Source: Sneathiella sp. (GTDB lineage Bacteria > Pseudomonadota > Alphaproteobacteria > Sneathiellales > Sneathiellaceae). Taken from it: 5,228 nucleotides of DNA. How positions within the stretch are numbered: the first letter of the stretch is position 1; every line of letters starts with the position of its first letter. This document shows, piece after piece, positions 1-5,228 of the stretch. The position numbers and the translations under genes are program-made. The stretch spans positions 1-5,228 of the forward strand of contig NVRR01000232.1 of NCBI GenBank assembly GCA_002732675.1, read 5' to 3'. Under the pieces are notes generated by a model, which saw only the letters and a program-made list of their open reading frames with translations, was not told the DNA's origin and made no database searches.

Positions 1-741
1 GGCCAGATCCGAAGGAATACGTCGCTCGGCAATCCAGTTGATATAGGATTTCCCGCGCCGAGCACTCTCGGCCCGGATCGGATAGGCCACCAACTTCAGA
101 TCGTTATGACCGGCCATAAACATTGACCGACCATCGAGAAACGGGTCCATCTCCGTCACCCCGCGCCACAGCATCTGGCCCGAATATTTGGGCGGACCTT
201 CGTCGGGATAGAAAATTTGGCGCAAGGTCGAATTGATCCCATCGGCGCCAACCAGGAATTCCGCCGTAAACTGCCCGCAAGACGCGCCGCTATGGCGATC
301 AACAAAATGCGCCGTGACGCTGTCATCATTCTGATCAAAGCTTGATAAATGATGGCCGCTGATAATGTTTTCAGGCCCCAGTCGATCGATGGCGGCGTTG
401 AGCAGGATCATATGAAAATCGCCGCGATGGATGGAAAACTGCGGCACATCATACCCCGCGTCTAATCCTCGCGCCTCCCGCCAGATGATTTTGCCATCTT
501 CGGAATAATAGGCGAGGCTGGAGGTTTTGATGGCGACTTTTTCTATTTCCTCAAGCAGCCCAAGCTTGGCAAGGTTCTGAACTGAATGCGGAAGCAGATT
601 AATACCGACCCCCAAGGGTTTGATTTCACGAACAGATTCAAAGACTTTTACAGGAATACCCTTGCGATTGAGCGCCAGGGCCAGGGTTAGGCCAACAAGG
701 CCGCCGCCAGCAATTATCCCCCGTGTTTTCTCTCCTGTCAT
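1..741 (-). CDS. PhzS-like FAD-dependent monooxygenase, N-terminal part (runs off the left edge)
   Basis: This is the first 247 residues of a class A (single-component, NAD(P)H-dependent) flavoprotein hydroxylase; the C-terminus lies outside the window. The Rossmann FAD motif is at residues 12-17 (GGGLVG, fitting GxGxxG), with the ribose-binding acid at E35 (FES). The stretch PLGVGINLLPH (42-52) and the segment SIHRGDF (103-109) are typical of the PhzS/salicylate-hydroxylase-like branch. The DG motif GADGINS is at 165-171, and WRGVTE follows in the substrate domain. There is no signal peptide, so the protein is cytoplasmic. PhzS itself hydroxylates a phenazine, and relatives hydroxylate aromatic or N-heterocyclic acids; the substrate here cannot be read from the sequence. 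The ATG at 739-741 is chosen because a perfect Shine-Dalgarno precedes it and the FAD motif follows at the usual distance. It is the second gene of an operon with the SDR. The family call is firm; the PhzS-like subgroup is from recalled family sequence patterns. Confidence 0.9.
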   Translation of the reverse strand, partial: MTGEKTRGIIAGGGLVGLTLALALNRKGIPVKVFESVREIKPLGVGINLLPHSVQNLAKLGLLEEIEKVAIKTSSLAYYSEDGKIIWREARGLDAGYDVPQFSIHRGDFHMILLNAAIDRLGPENIISGHHLSSFDQNDDSVTAHFVDRHSGASCGQFTAEFLVGADGINSTLRQIFYPDEGPPKYSGQMLWRGVTEMDPFLDGRSMFMAGHNDLKLVAYPIRAESARRGKSYINWIAERRIPSDLA

Positions 742-749
742 CGTCTTAG

Positions 750-757
750 CCCTCCTT
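750..757 (-). promoter_or_regulatory. Perfect Shine-Dalgarno of the monooxygenase, abutting the SDR stop codon
   Basis: On the minus strand the sequence reads AAGGAGGG, fully complementary to the anti-SD of 16S rRNA, with an 8-nt spacer to the ATG at 739-741. It starts immediately after the SDR stop codon TAG (758-760). A ribosome terminating on the SDR would therefore sit over this site, which suggests coupled translation or re-initiation. It also fixes the start codon of the monooxygenase. Confidence 0.85.
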
Positions 758-1525
758 CTAAAAACCAGAAACTGTCAGGCCGTCGTCTACCTCCAGGATC
801 GATCCGTTCATAAAGTCCGACCCCGGTCCTGCTAACAACAGCAAGGCGCCGTCGAGCTCATGGGGCTCGCCAACACGGCGTCCGGGCAAACTTCTGATGA
901 TTTTTTTGCCAGGGTCGGTTTCCCAGAAATCACGGTTTATACCGGTCACAATATACCCGGGGTTTATGCAGTTCACCTGAATTTTGTACCGCCCCCATTC
1001 ATCGGCGAGGGCACGGGTCATGTGCTGAACCGCAGCTTTCGACATGCAATAGGCAATATTTTGTTTCAACACGCGATTGGCGGCGACAGACGCGATATTA
1101 ATGATCTTGCCGCCCTCGCCATGCTTAATCATGCTCCGCGCCGCAGCCTGAGCCACAAAAAACGCACCCTTGGCATTGGTATCCATGACCAGATCAAAGT
1201 TCGCTTCGGACATTTTCTCGGACGGCTCAATAGCGCTGACACCGGAATTATTAACAAGGATATCGACCGGCCCCAGTTCTGTCTCAGCTGTCGCCACGGC
1301 GTCATGAATGCTCTTCAAGTCGGTTACATCCATGGCGATGGGAAGTGCGCGCCCATCAAATGCCTGTATTATCACTGCCAATTCTTCCAGTTTAGCCGTA
1401 CTCCGTGCCGCCAGTGTCACTTTGGCCCCTGCCCGCGCCAACGTCAGCGCAAACTGCCAGCCAAGGCCAGAGGACGCGCCCGTGACAATGGCATGTTTGC
1501 CATCAAGCAAATTTGAGGATGTCAT
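758..1525 (-). CDS. Short-chain dehydrogenase/reductase (SDR), FabG-like classical type
   Basis: This is a complete 255-residue classical SDR, the normal length for the family, with an NAD(P)(H)-linked alcohol/ketone oxidoreductase fold. The cofactor motif TGASSGLG is at residues 15-22. R41 after the second strand (AAR) favours NADP(H). D66 (DVT) contacts the adenine. NNSG at 92-95 is the NNAG motif with a tolerated Ala-to-Ser change. The catalytic tetrad is N117, S146, Y159 and K163 (YCMSK), and PGYIVT at 189-194 follows as usual. The C-terminus (DGLTVSGF) is the typical tetramer-interface end. No membrane segment or signal peptide is seen. The ATG at 1523-1525 has a GGAG Shine-Dalgarno 7 nt upstream. 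It is the first gene of an operon with the downstream PhzS-like monooxygenase, which points to stepwise oxidation or reduction of a shared small molecule. It resembles 3-oxoacyl-ACP reductases, but the context does not suggest fatty-acid synthesis. Its substrate is unknown. Confidence 0.93.
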   Translation of the reverse strand: MTSSNLLDGKHAIVTGASSGLGWQFALTLARAGAKVTLAARSTAKLEELAVIIQAFDGRALPIAMDVTDLKSIHDAVATAETELGPVDILVNNSGVSAIEPSEKMSEANFDLVMDTNAKGAFFVAQAAARSMIKHGEGGKIINIASVAANRVLKQNIAYCMSKAAVQHMTRALADEWGRYKIQVNCINPGYIVTGINRDFWETDPGKKIIRSLPGRRVGEPHELDGALLLLAGPGSDFMNGSILEVDDGLTVSGF

Positions 1526-1532
1526 GTATGAA

Positions 1533-1537
1533 CTCCG
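1533..1537 (-). promoter_or_regulatory. Shine-Dalgarno of the SDR gene
   Basis: On the minus strand the sequence CGGAG lies 7 nt upstream of the ATG at 1523-1525. It supports this start, and no other in-frame start with a better ribosome site is visible upstream. Confidence 0.6.
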
Positions 1538-1613
1538 TTGTTTATTATTATGTTACGACCTTGGCTGCATGATTTCGTGTCTGACCGACAAAATCAAGAA
1601 ACCTTTTGGCTAT

Positions 1614-1634
1614 CGGTGAAATTTGCCGGTGAAA
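1614..1634. repeat. Direct repeat CGGTGAAA x2, 13-bp period
   Basis: CGGTGAAA occurs at 1614-1621 and again at 1627-1634, separated by 5 bp, in the shared upstream region of two divergent genes. Such tandem half-sites can be activator or response-regulator boxes. The unit is short and chance occurrence is possible. Confidence 0.35.
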
Positions 1635-1642
1635 AACAAAGC

Positions 1643-1650
1643 TTACGTAA
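1643..1650. repeat. Perfect 8-bp palindrome TTACGTAA
   Basis: TTACGTAA is self-complementary and lies 54 bp upstream of the PleD-like start codon, a reasonable place for an operator. The symmetry does not extend outward (C at 1642, T at 1651), so it may be fortuitous. Confidence 0.25.
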
Positions 1651-1687
1651 TTTTAAGAATTTTCTGGTCTAGTGGGAAAAACACAGA

Positions 1688-1693
1688 GTGGAG
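1688..1693 (+). promoter_or_regulatory. Shine-Dalgarno of the PleD-like gene
   Basis: GTGGAG lies 10 nt before the ATG at 1704-1706. It is a modest match with a slightly long spacer. It supports the chosen start, which also places the first receiver strand (ATLLVVSD) at the expected distance from the N-terminus. Confidence 0.55.
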
Positions 1694-1703
1694 TTAGATA
1701 TTT

Positions 1704-3008
1704 ATGCGGTATGCCGCCACCTTGCTGGTTGTCTCTGACAGCCCGGACAATGGGATTGAACCCTGCCTGAGCGAGGCCGGGTACGCCTGTACACGCCTTT
1801 CCTTCATAGATATGTTTGAGAAGAAATTCGGTAACGATGCCTTTGATGCTATCATTATCGATGGCGACAATAACGATGCCGAATTTGATGTGAAGCGCAT
1901 CGCGGAAGTTGCCGATGATCACGATTTTCCTATCCTTATTATCGGACCGGCGGATGTCAAATGTCATGCACAGACAATTTCTACAGGCTATTGCGAGCTT
2001 GAACTCCTATGCCGTGTCGGGGCGCTCATTCGGCTTGAAAATATGCAGCAGGAATTGCAGCGGCGCATGCGAACAACCGCATCCTACGGCATCGATTTTG
2101 CGGAAGTCACCGCCCCCGAGACAGAACTGGGTGATACCCATATTCTGATCATTGGCGGCAAAAGCATCGTCCTTGGTAATATTCTTCTCCGGCTCGACAA
2201 TCGTGCAAAAATTCGAATTTGTACCGATACGGAAAATGCCGTTGCCGATCTTCGTGCAAATGACTATGACGCCGTCATTTTTTCCGGCGTTGGCCAAGGC
2301 GATGTTAATTTACGCCTTACAAATGATATCCGCTGCGATGCGCGGCTCTATAATATTCCGCTGATCATGGTTCTGGAAAATCCGGAAAATCGTGAAGCGG
2401 CCTATATCCACGGTGTTTCCGATATTGTGCTGCACGAAACCGAAATGGATGCGCTGATTAACCGCACATCATTGCAGATCCTGCAATATCGATATCGCGC
2501 CGCCATGCAGAAGCTTTTCCGCCTCACCAAACCGCACCCTATTGCCGATGGCCCGACGGACCTCTACTCGGCGGGTTTCATGCAGCCGCATTTTGCCGAT
2601 ATGTTCGGGGATCATGAAGACCGGCAAAAAGTCCTGTCCGTCGCCAGCTTCAAAATTACCAACCTCGACGCCCTTATTGAGACCCACGGCTTTCCATCCG
2701 GCGACCAGTTGCTGCGGCAGGTCGGATCGATCCTGTTCAATTTGGTGCGCGGTGAGGATTTCTGTGGCTGCTATAAGAAGGGCCATTTCGTTGTTGCCCT
2801 GCCCGGCACCCGACGCCAGGAAGCAAAAATTGCGCTGCGCCGGATCGTCGGTGTCGTGACCAATACGGAATTTGCCATCAGCAGTAGCCCCTATCCTATT
2901 CAGGCTGATGTTTTCTTCGGCCTCACCGAAGTCGAAGCCGGTGACACAGTAGAAGACGTCATAACCCGAGGGTTTGTCTATAAGAGGGACGATGAACAGG
3001 CCGCCTAA
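1704..3008 (+). CDS. PleD/PopA-like REC-REC-GGDEF protein with dead cyclase site and intact c-di-GMP I-site
   Basis: This 434-residue cytoplasmic protein has PleD layout (PleD is about 454). REC1 (about 5-112) keeps D12 and the phospho-acceptor position D53 (IIIDGD), but the first acidic residue is S11 and the conserved Lys aligns with T94. REC2 (about 145-262) has GG at the acidic pair and S194 at the acceptor position, so it is an adaptor that cannot be phosphorylated. The GGDEF domain (about 282-430) opens with a remnant of the DxLTGL motif and has KKGHF (358-362) where PleD has GGEEF. The metal ligand PleD D327 aligns with K317 and N335 with I325, so diguanylate cyclase activity is not expected. 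The I-site is kept: R349 and D352 (RGED, five residues before KKGHF) match PleD R359/D362, and R380 matches R390, all at a constant offset of 10. The C-terminal AKxxGRN element is absent. The likely role is c-di-GMP-binding effector, as in Caulobacter PopA; orthology to PopA is not established. It appears monocistronic. Confidence 0.88.
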   Translation: MRYAATLLVVSDSPDNGIEPCLSEAGYACTRLSFIDMFEKKFGNDAFDAIIIDGDNNDAEFDVKRIAEVADDHDFPILIIGPADVKCHAQTISTGYCELELLCRVGALIRLENMQQELQRRMRTTASYGIDFAEVTAPETELGDTHILIIGGKSIVLGNILLRLDNRAKIRICTDTENAVADLRANDYDAVIFSGVGQGDVNLRLTNDIRCDARLYNIPLIMVLENPENREAAYIHGVSDIVLHETEMDALINRTSLQILQYRYRAAMQKLFRLTKPHPIADGPTDLYSAGFMQPHFADMFGDHEDRQKVLSVASFKITNLDALIETHGFPSGDQLLRQVGSILFNLVRGEDFCGCYKKGHFVVALPGTRRQEAKIALRRIVGVVTNTEFAISSSPYPIQADVFFGLTEVEAGDTVEDVITRGFVYKRDDEQAA

Positions 3009-3038
3009 TCTAATAAAACCGATCGTTCCAAATAACCC

Positions 3039-3073
3039 TTGTTTCGTCGCCTCTGGTTGCCTATCCTAGAGGC
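3039..3073 (+). promoter_or_regulatory. Candidate sigma-70 promoter giving a leaderless mRNA for the DsbA-family gene
   Basis: A -35 box TTGTTT (3039-3044, preceded by C, giving the CTTG core common in alphaproteobacteria) and a -10 box TATCCT (3062-3067, within CTATCCT) are separated by exactly 17 bp. Initiation 7 nt after the -10 box falls on 3074, the A of the ATG. There is no usable Shine-Dalgarno: the only purine run, AGAGG at 3068-3072, is 1 nt from the ATG and so too close. Together these point to a leaderless transcript. The call rests on consensus matching only. Confidence 0.55.
3049..3073. repeat. Inverted repeat GCCTCT(GG)...(CC)TAGAGGC overlapping the -10 box
   Basis: Arms GCCTCT (3049-3054) and AGAGGC (3068-3073) are perfect 6-bp complements, extended by GG (3055-3056) against CC (3065-3066) with one unpaired T (3067). 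The dyad spans the promoter spacer, the -10 box and the base before the ATG. It is not followed by a T-run, so it is not an intrinsic terminator. It could be an operator; if the mRNA does start further upstream, it would be a hairpin abutting the start codon. Confidence 0.4.
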
Positions 3074-3721
3074 ATGAAAATAGACATTATCTCAGATACG
3101 GTTTGCCCCTGGTGCTTCATCGGCAAGCGGAAACTTGAAAAAGCGCTCGAATCCCGTCCTGATCTGGAGGTGGAAATTACCTGGCGTCCCTTCCAGCTCC
3201 ACCCGGAAATGCCCCGTGAAGGGGCTGATCGCGCGGAATTTATCGCAGCGAAATTTGGCAGTCAGGAGCGCGCCAAGCAGCTTTATGAGAATGTTAAAAT
3301 GGCGGGTGACGCCGTTGACATTGATTTCAATTTCGACAAGATAAAACGCTCCCCCAATACATTGGATTCCCACCGGATGTTACGCTGGGCGGAATCTGCG
3401 AACTGTCAGGACGCCATGGCGGAAATCCTGTTCCGCCGGTTCTTTATTGATGGTGAAGACCTTGGGGATCAGCAGAACCTGATCGCCGCAGCACAGGAAG
3501 CGGGCATGGATGCGGATATAGTGCGCGACCTTCTGGAAAGCGACACTGATCTGGAAACGATTTCAAAAGAGGACCAGATGGCCCGGGAAATGGGTATTTC
3601 CGGCGTACCCTTCTTCATCATAGATAATAAATATTCTCTCTCCGGGGCGCAGGATCCAGCTGCATTCCTCGCGACATTCGATAAAATTGATGAAGAAAAT
3701 AAGGCGGCCGGCGAAAGCTAA
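3074..3721 (+). CDS. DsbA-family thiol oxidoreductase, FrnE-like
   Basis: This complete 215-residue protein is of the FrnE/DsbA-like thioredoxin-fold family (related to 2-hydroxychromene-2-carboxylate isomerase), at the usual length. The active site CPWC is at residues 11-14, right after the first strand (IDIISDTV). WRPFQLHP (37-44) and SPNTLDSHR (93-101) are family signatures in the helical insertion, and the cis-proline loop GVPFF is at 177-181, followed by SGAQ (190-193). There is no signal peptide and CPWC is near the N-terminus, so the protein is cytoplasmic, unlike periplasmic DsbA. The expected activity is dithiol/disulfide exchange or isomerisation; FrnE homologues have been tied to oxidative-stress tolerance. 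Both active-site cysteines are present, which argues against the isomerase branch that lacks CxxC. The ATG is fixed by the N-terminal strand and by the promoter just upstream. It stands alone on its strand and converges with mfd. Confidence 0.92.
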   Translation: MKIDIISDTVCPWCFIGKRKLEKALESRPDLEVEITWRPFQLHPEMPREGADRAEFIAAKFGSQERAKQLYENVKMAGDAVDIDFNFDKIKRSPNTLDSHRMLRWAESANCQDAMAEILFRRFFIDGEDLGDQQNLIAAAQEAGMDADIVRDLLESDTDLETISKEDQMAREMGISGVPFFIIDNKYSLSGAQDPAAFLATFDKIDEENKAAGES

Positions 3722-3728
3722 ACGTCGG

Positions 3729-5228
3729 TTATGCGGCCGTCGCGACTTTCGACAGATTTTGTGCGAGCCGTAACACGCCCTTCAGACGATCATCGGCATC
3801 TTCCCAGCTTCTGCTATGCACCAGCTTGTGATCGCTGCGGAGCTTCGTTGAGCCCGGTGCACGCGAGATAAATTCCACCAGCCCCGCCGGATTGTCAAAA
3901 CTGTTATTTCGGAACGTCAACACGGCACCTTTCGGGCCGGCCTCAATCTTCGCGATATTGGCGGTTCGGCAATAATGCTTGATGGTCATGATTTCGATCA
4001 GATGATTAACCTCATCGGGCAGCGGGCCGAAGCGATCCACCAGCTCAATAGCAAAGGCATTGATTTCCTCTGCGGTTTCCTGCGCCGCGACGCGCCGGTA
4101 CAGCTCCATCCGCAACCCAAGATCGGCGACATAATGTTCCGGGATCAGGACGGACGTACCAAGATTAATACTGGGCGACCATTTATCCTCTGTCTCGCCG
4201 ACCTGCCCAAGCTCGGTATCGCGCGCTGCGGCCACCGCTTCTTCGAGCATTTCCTGATACAGCTCAAAACCAACTTCGCGGACATGGCCCGATTGCTCAT
4301 CGCCCAACAGGTTCCCGGCACCGCGAATATCGAGATCATGACTGGCAAGCGTAAATCCGGCCCCCAACGTATCCAGCGATTGCAGGACACGCAGGCGTTT
4401 CTCCGCCGCGTCCGTCAGGCGTTTGCGCGGTGACAGGGTGAGATAGGCATAGGCCCGGGTTTTGGAGCGACCAATGCGCCCCCGGATCTGGTAAAGCTGC
4501 GAGAGCCCGAACATATCGGCGCGCCAGGTGATCAGAGTATTGGCGGAGGGAATATCAAGACCGGATTCGACAATATTCGTCGCCACCAGAACGTCATAAG
4601 CCCCGTCATAAAAAGCATTCATCACCCGGTCCAGCTCCTTCGCCGGTAACTGGCCATGGGCGGTGACAAATTTAAGTTCCGGCATCTGCTCGCGCAGAAA
4701 ATTACCCGCTTCCGCCAGATCACTCACACGCGGGCAGACAAAAAAGCTCTGGCCGCCGCGATAATGTTCCCGCAGCAATGCCTCACGAACGACCACCGGA
4801 TCAAAGGGCAGCACAAAAGTGCGAATAGCCAGGCGATCAACAGGCGGCGTTGCAATGATCGAAAGATCGCGAATGCCGGTCATCGCCTGCTGCAAGGTGC
4901 GCGGAATGGGCGTCGCCGTCAGGGTGAGCACATGAAGATCAGTGCGCATTTCCTTCAGGCGTTCCTTATGAACAACGCCGAAATGCTGTTCTTCATCAAC
5001 AACCACCAGACCAAGGTTCTTGAACTCAATGGATTTACCAAGCAATGCGTGGGTGCCGATGACAATATCCACTAGTCCGGCGGCGAGGCCAGCCTTGGTC
5101 TCGTTGGCTTGCTTCGTCGTCACCATCCGCGACAGTTGAGCGACGTTGATCGGCAGGTTCGAAAATCGCTCCGAGAAGCCTTTGAAATGCTGGCGTGCGA
5201 GCAGCGTCGTTGGCGCCACAATGGCGAC
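3729..5228 (-). CDS. mfd: Transcription-repair coupling factor Mfd, C-terminal part (N-terminus off the right edge)
   Basis: Visible are 499 residues in frame to the right edge, with numbering here from the first visible codon; the full protein is usually about 1,150. Mfd is an SF2 translocase that pushes stalled RNA polymerase off DNA lesions and recruits UvrA for nucleotide excision repair. The fragment opens in motif Ia (VAPTTLLARQH). It then shows motif II DEEQ (78-81), motif III TATPIP (104-109), motif V region ATNIVESGLDIPSANT (216-231) and motif VI QIRGRIGRS (247-255). The TRG region follows, with SHDLDIRGAGNLLGDEQSG (296-314), the signature shared with RecG that couples ATP hydrolysis to translocation. 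The D7 autoinhibitory domain (about 352-499) begins near LIPEHYVADLGLRMELYRR. The Walker A motif and the UvrA- and RNAP-binding domains must lie to the right of the window. GTG at 5217-5219 is an internal valine codon, not the start. The frame is intact, with no frameshift or missing motif seen. Confidence 0.97.
   Translation of the reverse strand, partial: VAIVAPTTLLARQHFKGFSERFSNLPINVAQLSRMVTTKQANETKAGLAAGLVDIVIGTHALLGKSIEFKNLGLVVVDEEQHFGVVHKERLKEMRTDLHVLTLTATPIPRTLQQAMTGIRDLSIIATPPVDRLAIRTFVLPFDPVVVREALLREHYRGGQSFFVCPRVSDLAEAGNFLREQMPELKFVTAHGQLPAKELDRVMNAFYDGAYDVLVATNIVESGLDIPSANTLITWRADMFGLSQLYQIRGRIGRSKTRAYAYLTLSPRKRLTDAAEKRLRVLQSLDTLGAGFTLASHDLDIRGAGNLLGDEQSGHVREVGFELYQEMLEEAVAAARDTELGQVGETEDKWSPSINLGTSVLIPEHYVADLGLRMELYRRVAAQETAEEINAFAIELVDRFGPLPDEVNHLIEIMTIKHYCRTANIAKIEAGPKGAVLTFRNNSFDNPAGLVEFISRAPGSTKLRSDHKLVHSRSWEDADDRLKGVLRLAQNLSKVATAA

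Larger units (their letters stand above)
1526..1703. promoter_or_regulatory. Divergent intergenic region between the SDR operon and the PleD-like gene
   Basis: These 178 bp separate two divergently transcribed units and must hold the promoter of each. The stretch is visibly AT-richer than the flanking genes (for example 1541-1552 and 1642-1663). I could not pick a convincing -35/-10 pair for either direction; weak candidates exist, such as TTGCCG at 1623-1628 with an 18-bp spacer to GTAATT on the plus strand. The region also contains a short direct repeat (1614-1634) and an 8-bp palindrome (1643-1650), reported separately. No coding potential is seen in it: one plus-strand frame stays open to 1619, but it is an extension of the SDR antisense frame. 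Confidence 0.5.

Noticed and set aside
156..338. Minus-strand 60-codon open frame inside the monooxygenase
   Set aside because: It is out of frame within a region that encodes the conserved GADG motif of the monooxygenase, so it is a shadow.
860..1516. Long plus-strand open frame (218 codons) opposite the SDR gene
   Set aside because: It lies entirely antisense to a textbook SDR with all catalytic motifs. Its translation is rich in His, Arg and Cys with no recognisable domain, which is typical of a shadow frame.
1308..1619. Plus-strand open frame reaching into the divergent intergenic region
   Set aside because: Most of it is antisense to the SDR. The intergenic tail has no recognisable motif, and I see no ribosome site supporting it.
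2748..2789. Calling the REC-REC-GGDEF gene pleD (active diguanylate cyclase)
   Set aside because: The GGEEF motif is KKGHF and the metal-binding Asp is Lys, so the pleD activity and symbol would mislead. PopA is the better functional analogue, but orthology is unproven, so no symbol is given.
3703..3741. CGGCCG repeated at 3705-3710 and 3734-3739, considered as a bidirectional terminator
   Set aside because: The stem would be about 8 bp with a 23-nt loop and no T-run on either side, and both copies lie largely in coding sequence. It is probably codon-driven.
3975..4433. Plus-strand open frame of 152 codons opposite mfd
   Set aside because: It is antisense to conserved Mfd motifs, shows no domain of its own, and its openness follows from mfd codon bias.
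4656..5075. Plus-strand open frame of 139 codons opposite mfd
   Set aside because: Same reason: it overlaps the helicase motifs II-V on the coding strand and encodes a low-complexity, basic product.
5217..5219. GTG as a start codon for the mfd fragment
   Set aside because: The frame continues open to the window edge and the residues before it (VAI) continue motif Ia, so it is internal and the gene is simply truncated by the window.

Overview
The window reads as ordinary chromosome from a free-living, mid-GC (low to mid 50s % by eye) bacterium, most likely an alphaproteobacterium. The support for this is a PleD-type REC-REC-GGDEF protein, a CTTG/CTAT-type promoter with a probable leaderless mRNA, and the general flavour of the Mfd and DsbA-family proteins. 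That placement is an inference; no rRNA or tRNA gene is present to confirm it. I see no mobile element, CRISPR array, phage gene or RNA gene.

Layout, left to right. (1) Minus strand, 1-1525: a two-gene operon with a short-chain dehydrogenase/reductase (SDR, complete) followed 16 bp downstream by the N-terminal 247 residues of a PhzS-like class A flavoprotein monooxygenase, which runs off the left edge. The SDR stop codon directly abuts a perfect Shine-Dalgarno for the monooxygenase, so the two are probably translated together and act on one, unidentified, small organic substrate. (2) 1526-1703: a 178-bp divergent intergenic region, AT-richer than its flanks, with a short direct repeat and a small palindrome. 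(3) Plus strand, 1704-3008: a 434-residue REC-REC-GGDEF protein of PleD layout. Its catalytic site is destroyed (KKGHF in place of GGEEF), while all three residues of the c-di-GMP inhibitory site line up. This is the pattern of a c-di-GMP receptor such as Caulobacter PopA, not of a diguanylate cyclase. (4) 3009-3073: a 65-bp gap holding a good promoter whose predicted start falls on the A of the next ATG, plus a dyad inside the promoter. (5) Plus strand, 3074-3721: a FrnE/DsbA-like cytoplasmic thiol oxidoreductase. (6) Minus strand, 3729 to the right edge: the C-terminal 499 residues of the transcription-repair coupling factor Mfd, convergent with the previous gene and only 7 bp away.

The units look functionally independent: a small redox/catabolic operon, a second-messenger signalling protein, a thiol-redox protein and a DNA-repair translocase. 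The most interesting item is the catalytically dead, I-site-intact PleD-like protein. The leaderless promoter and the coupled SDR-monooxygenase junction are smaller points. I found no evidence of a wholly new system.
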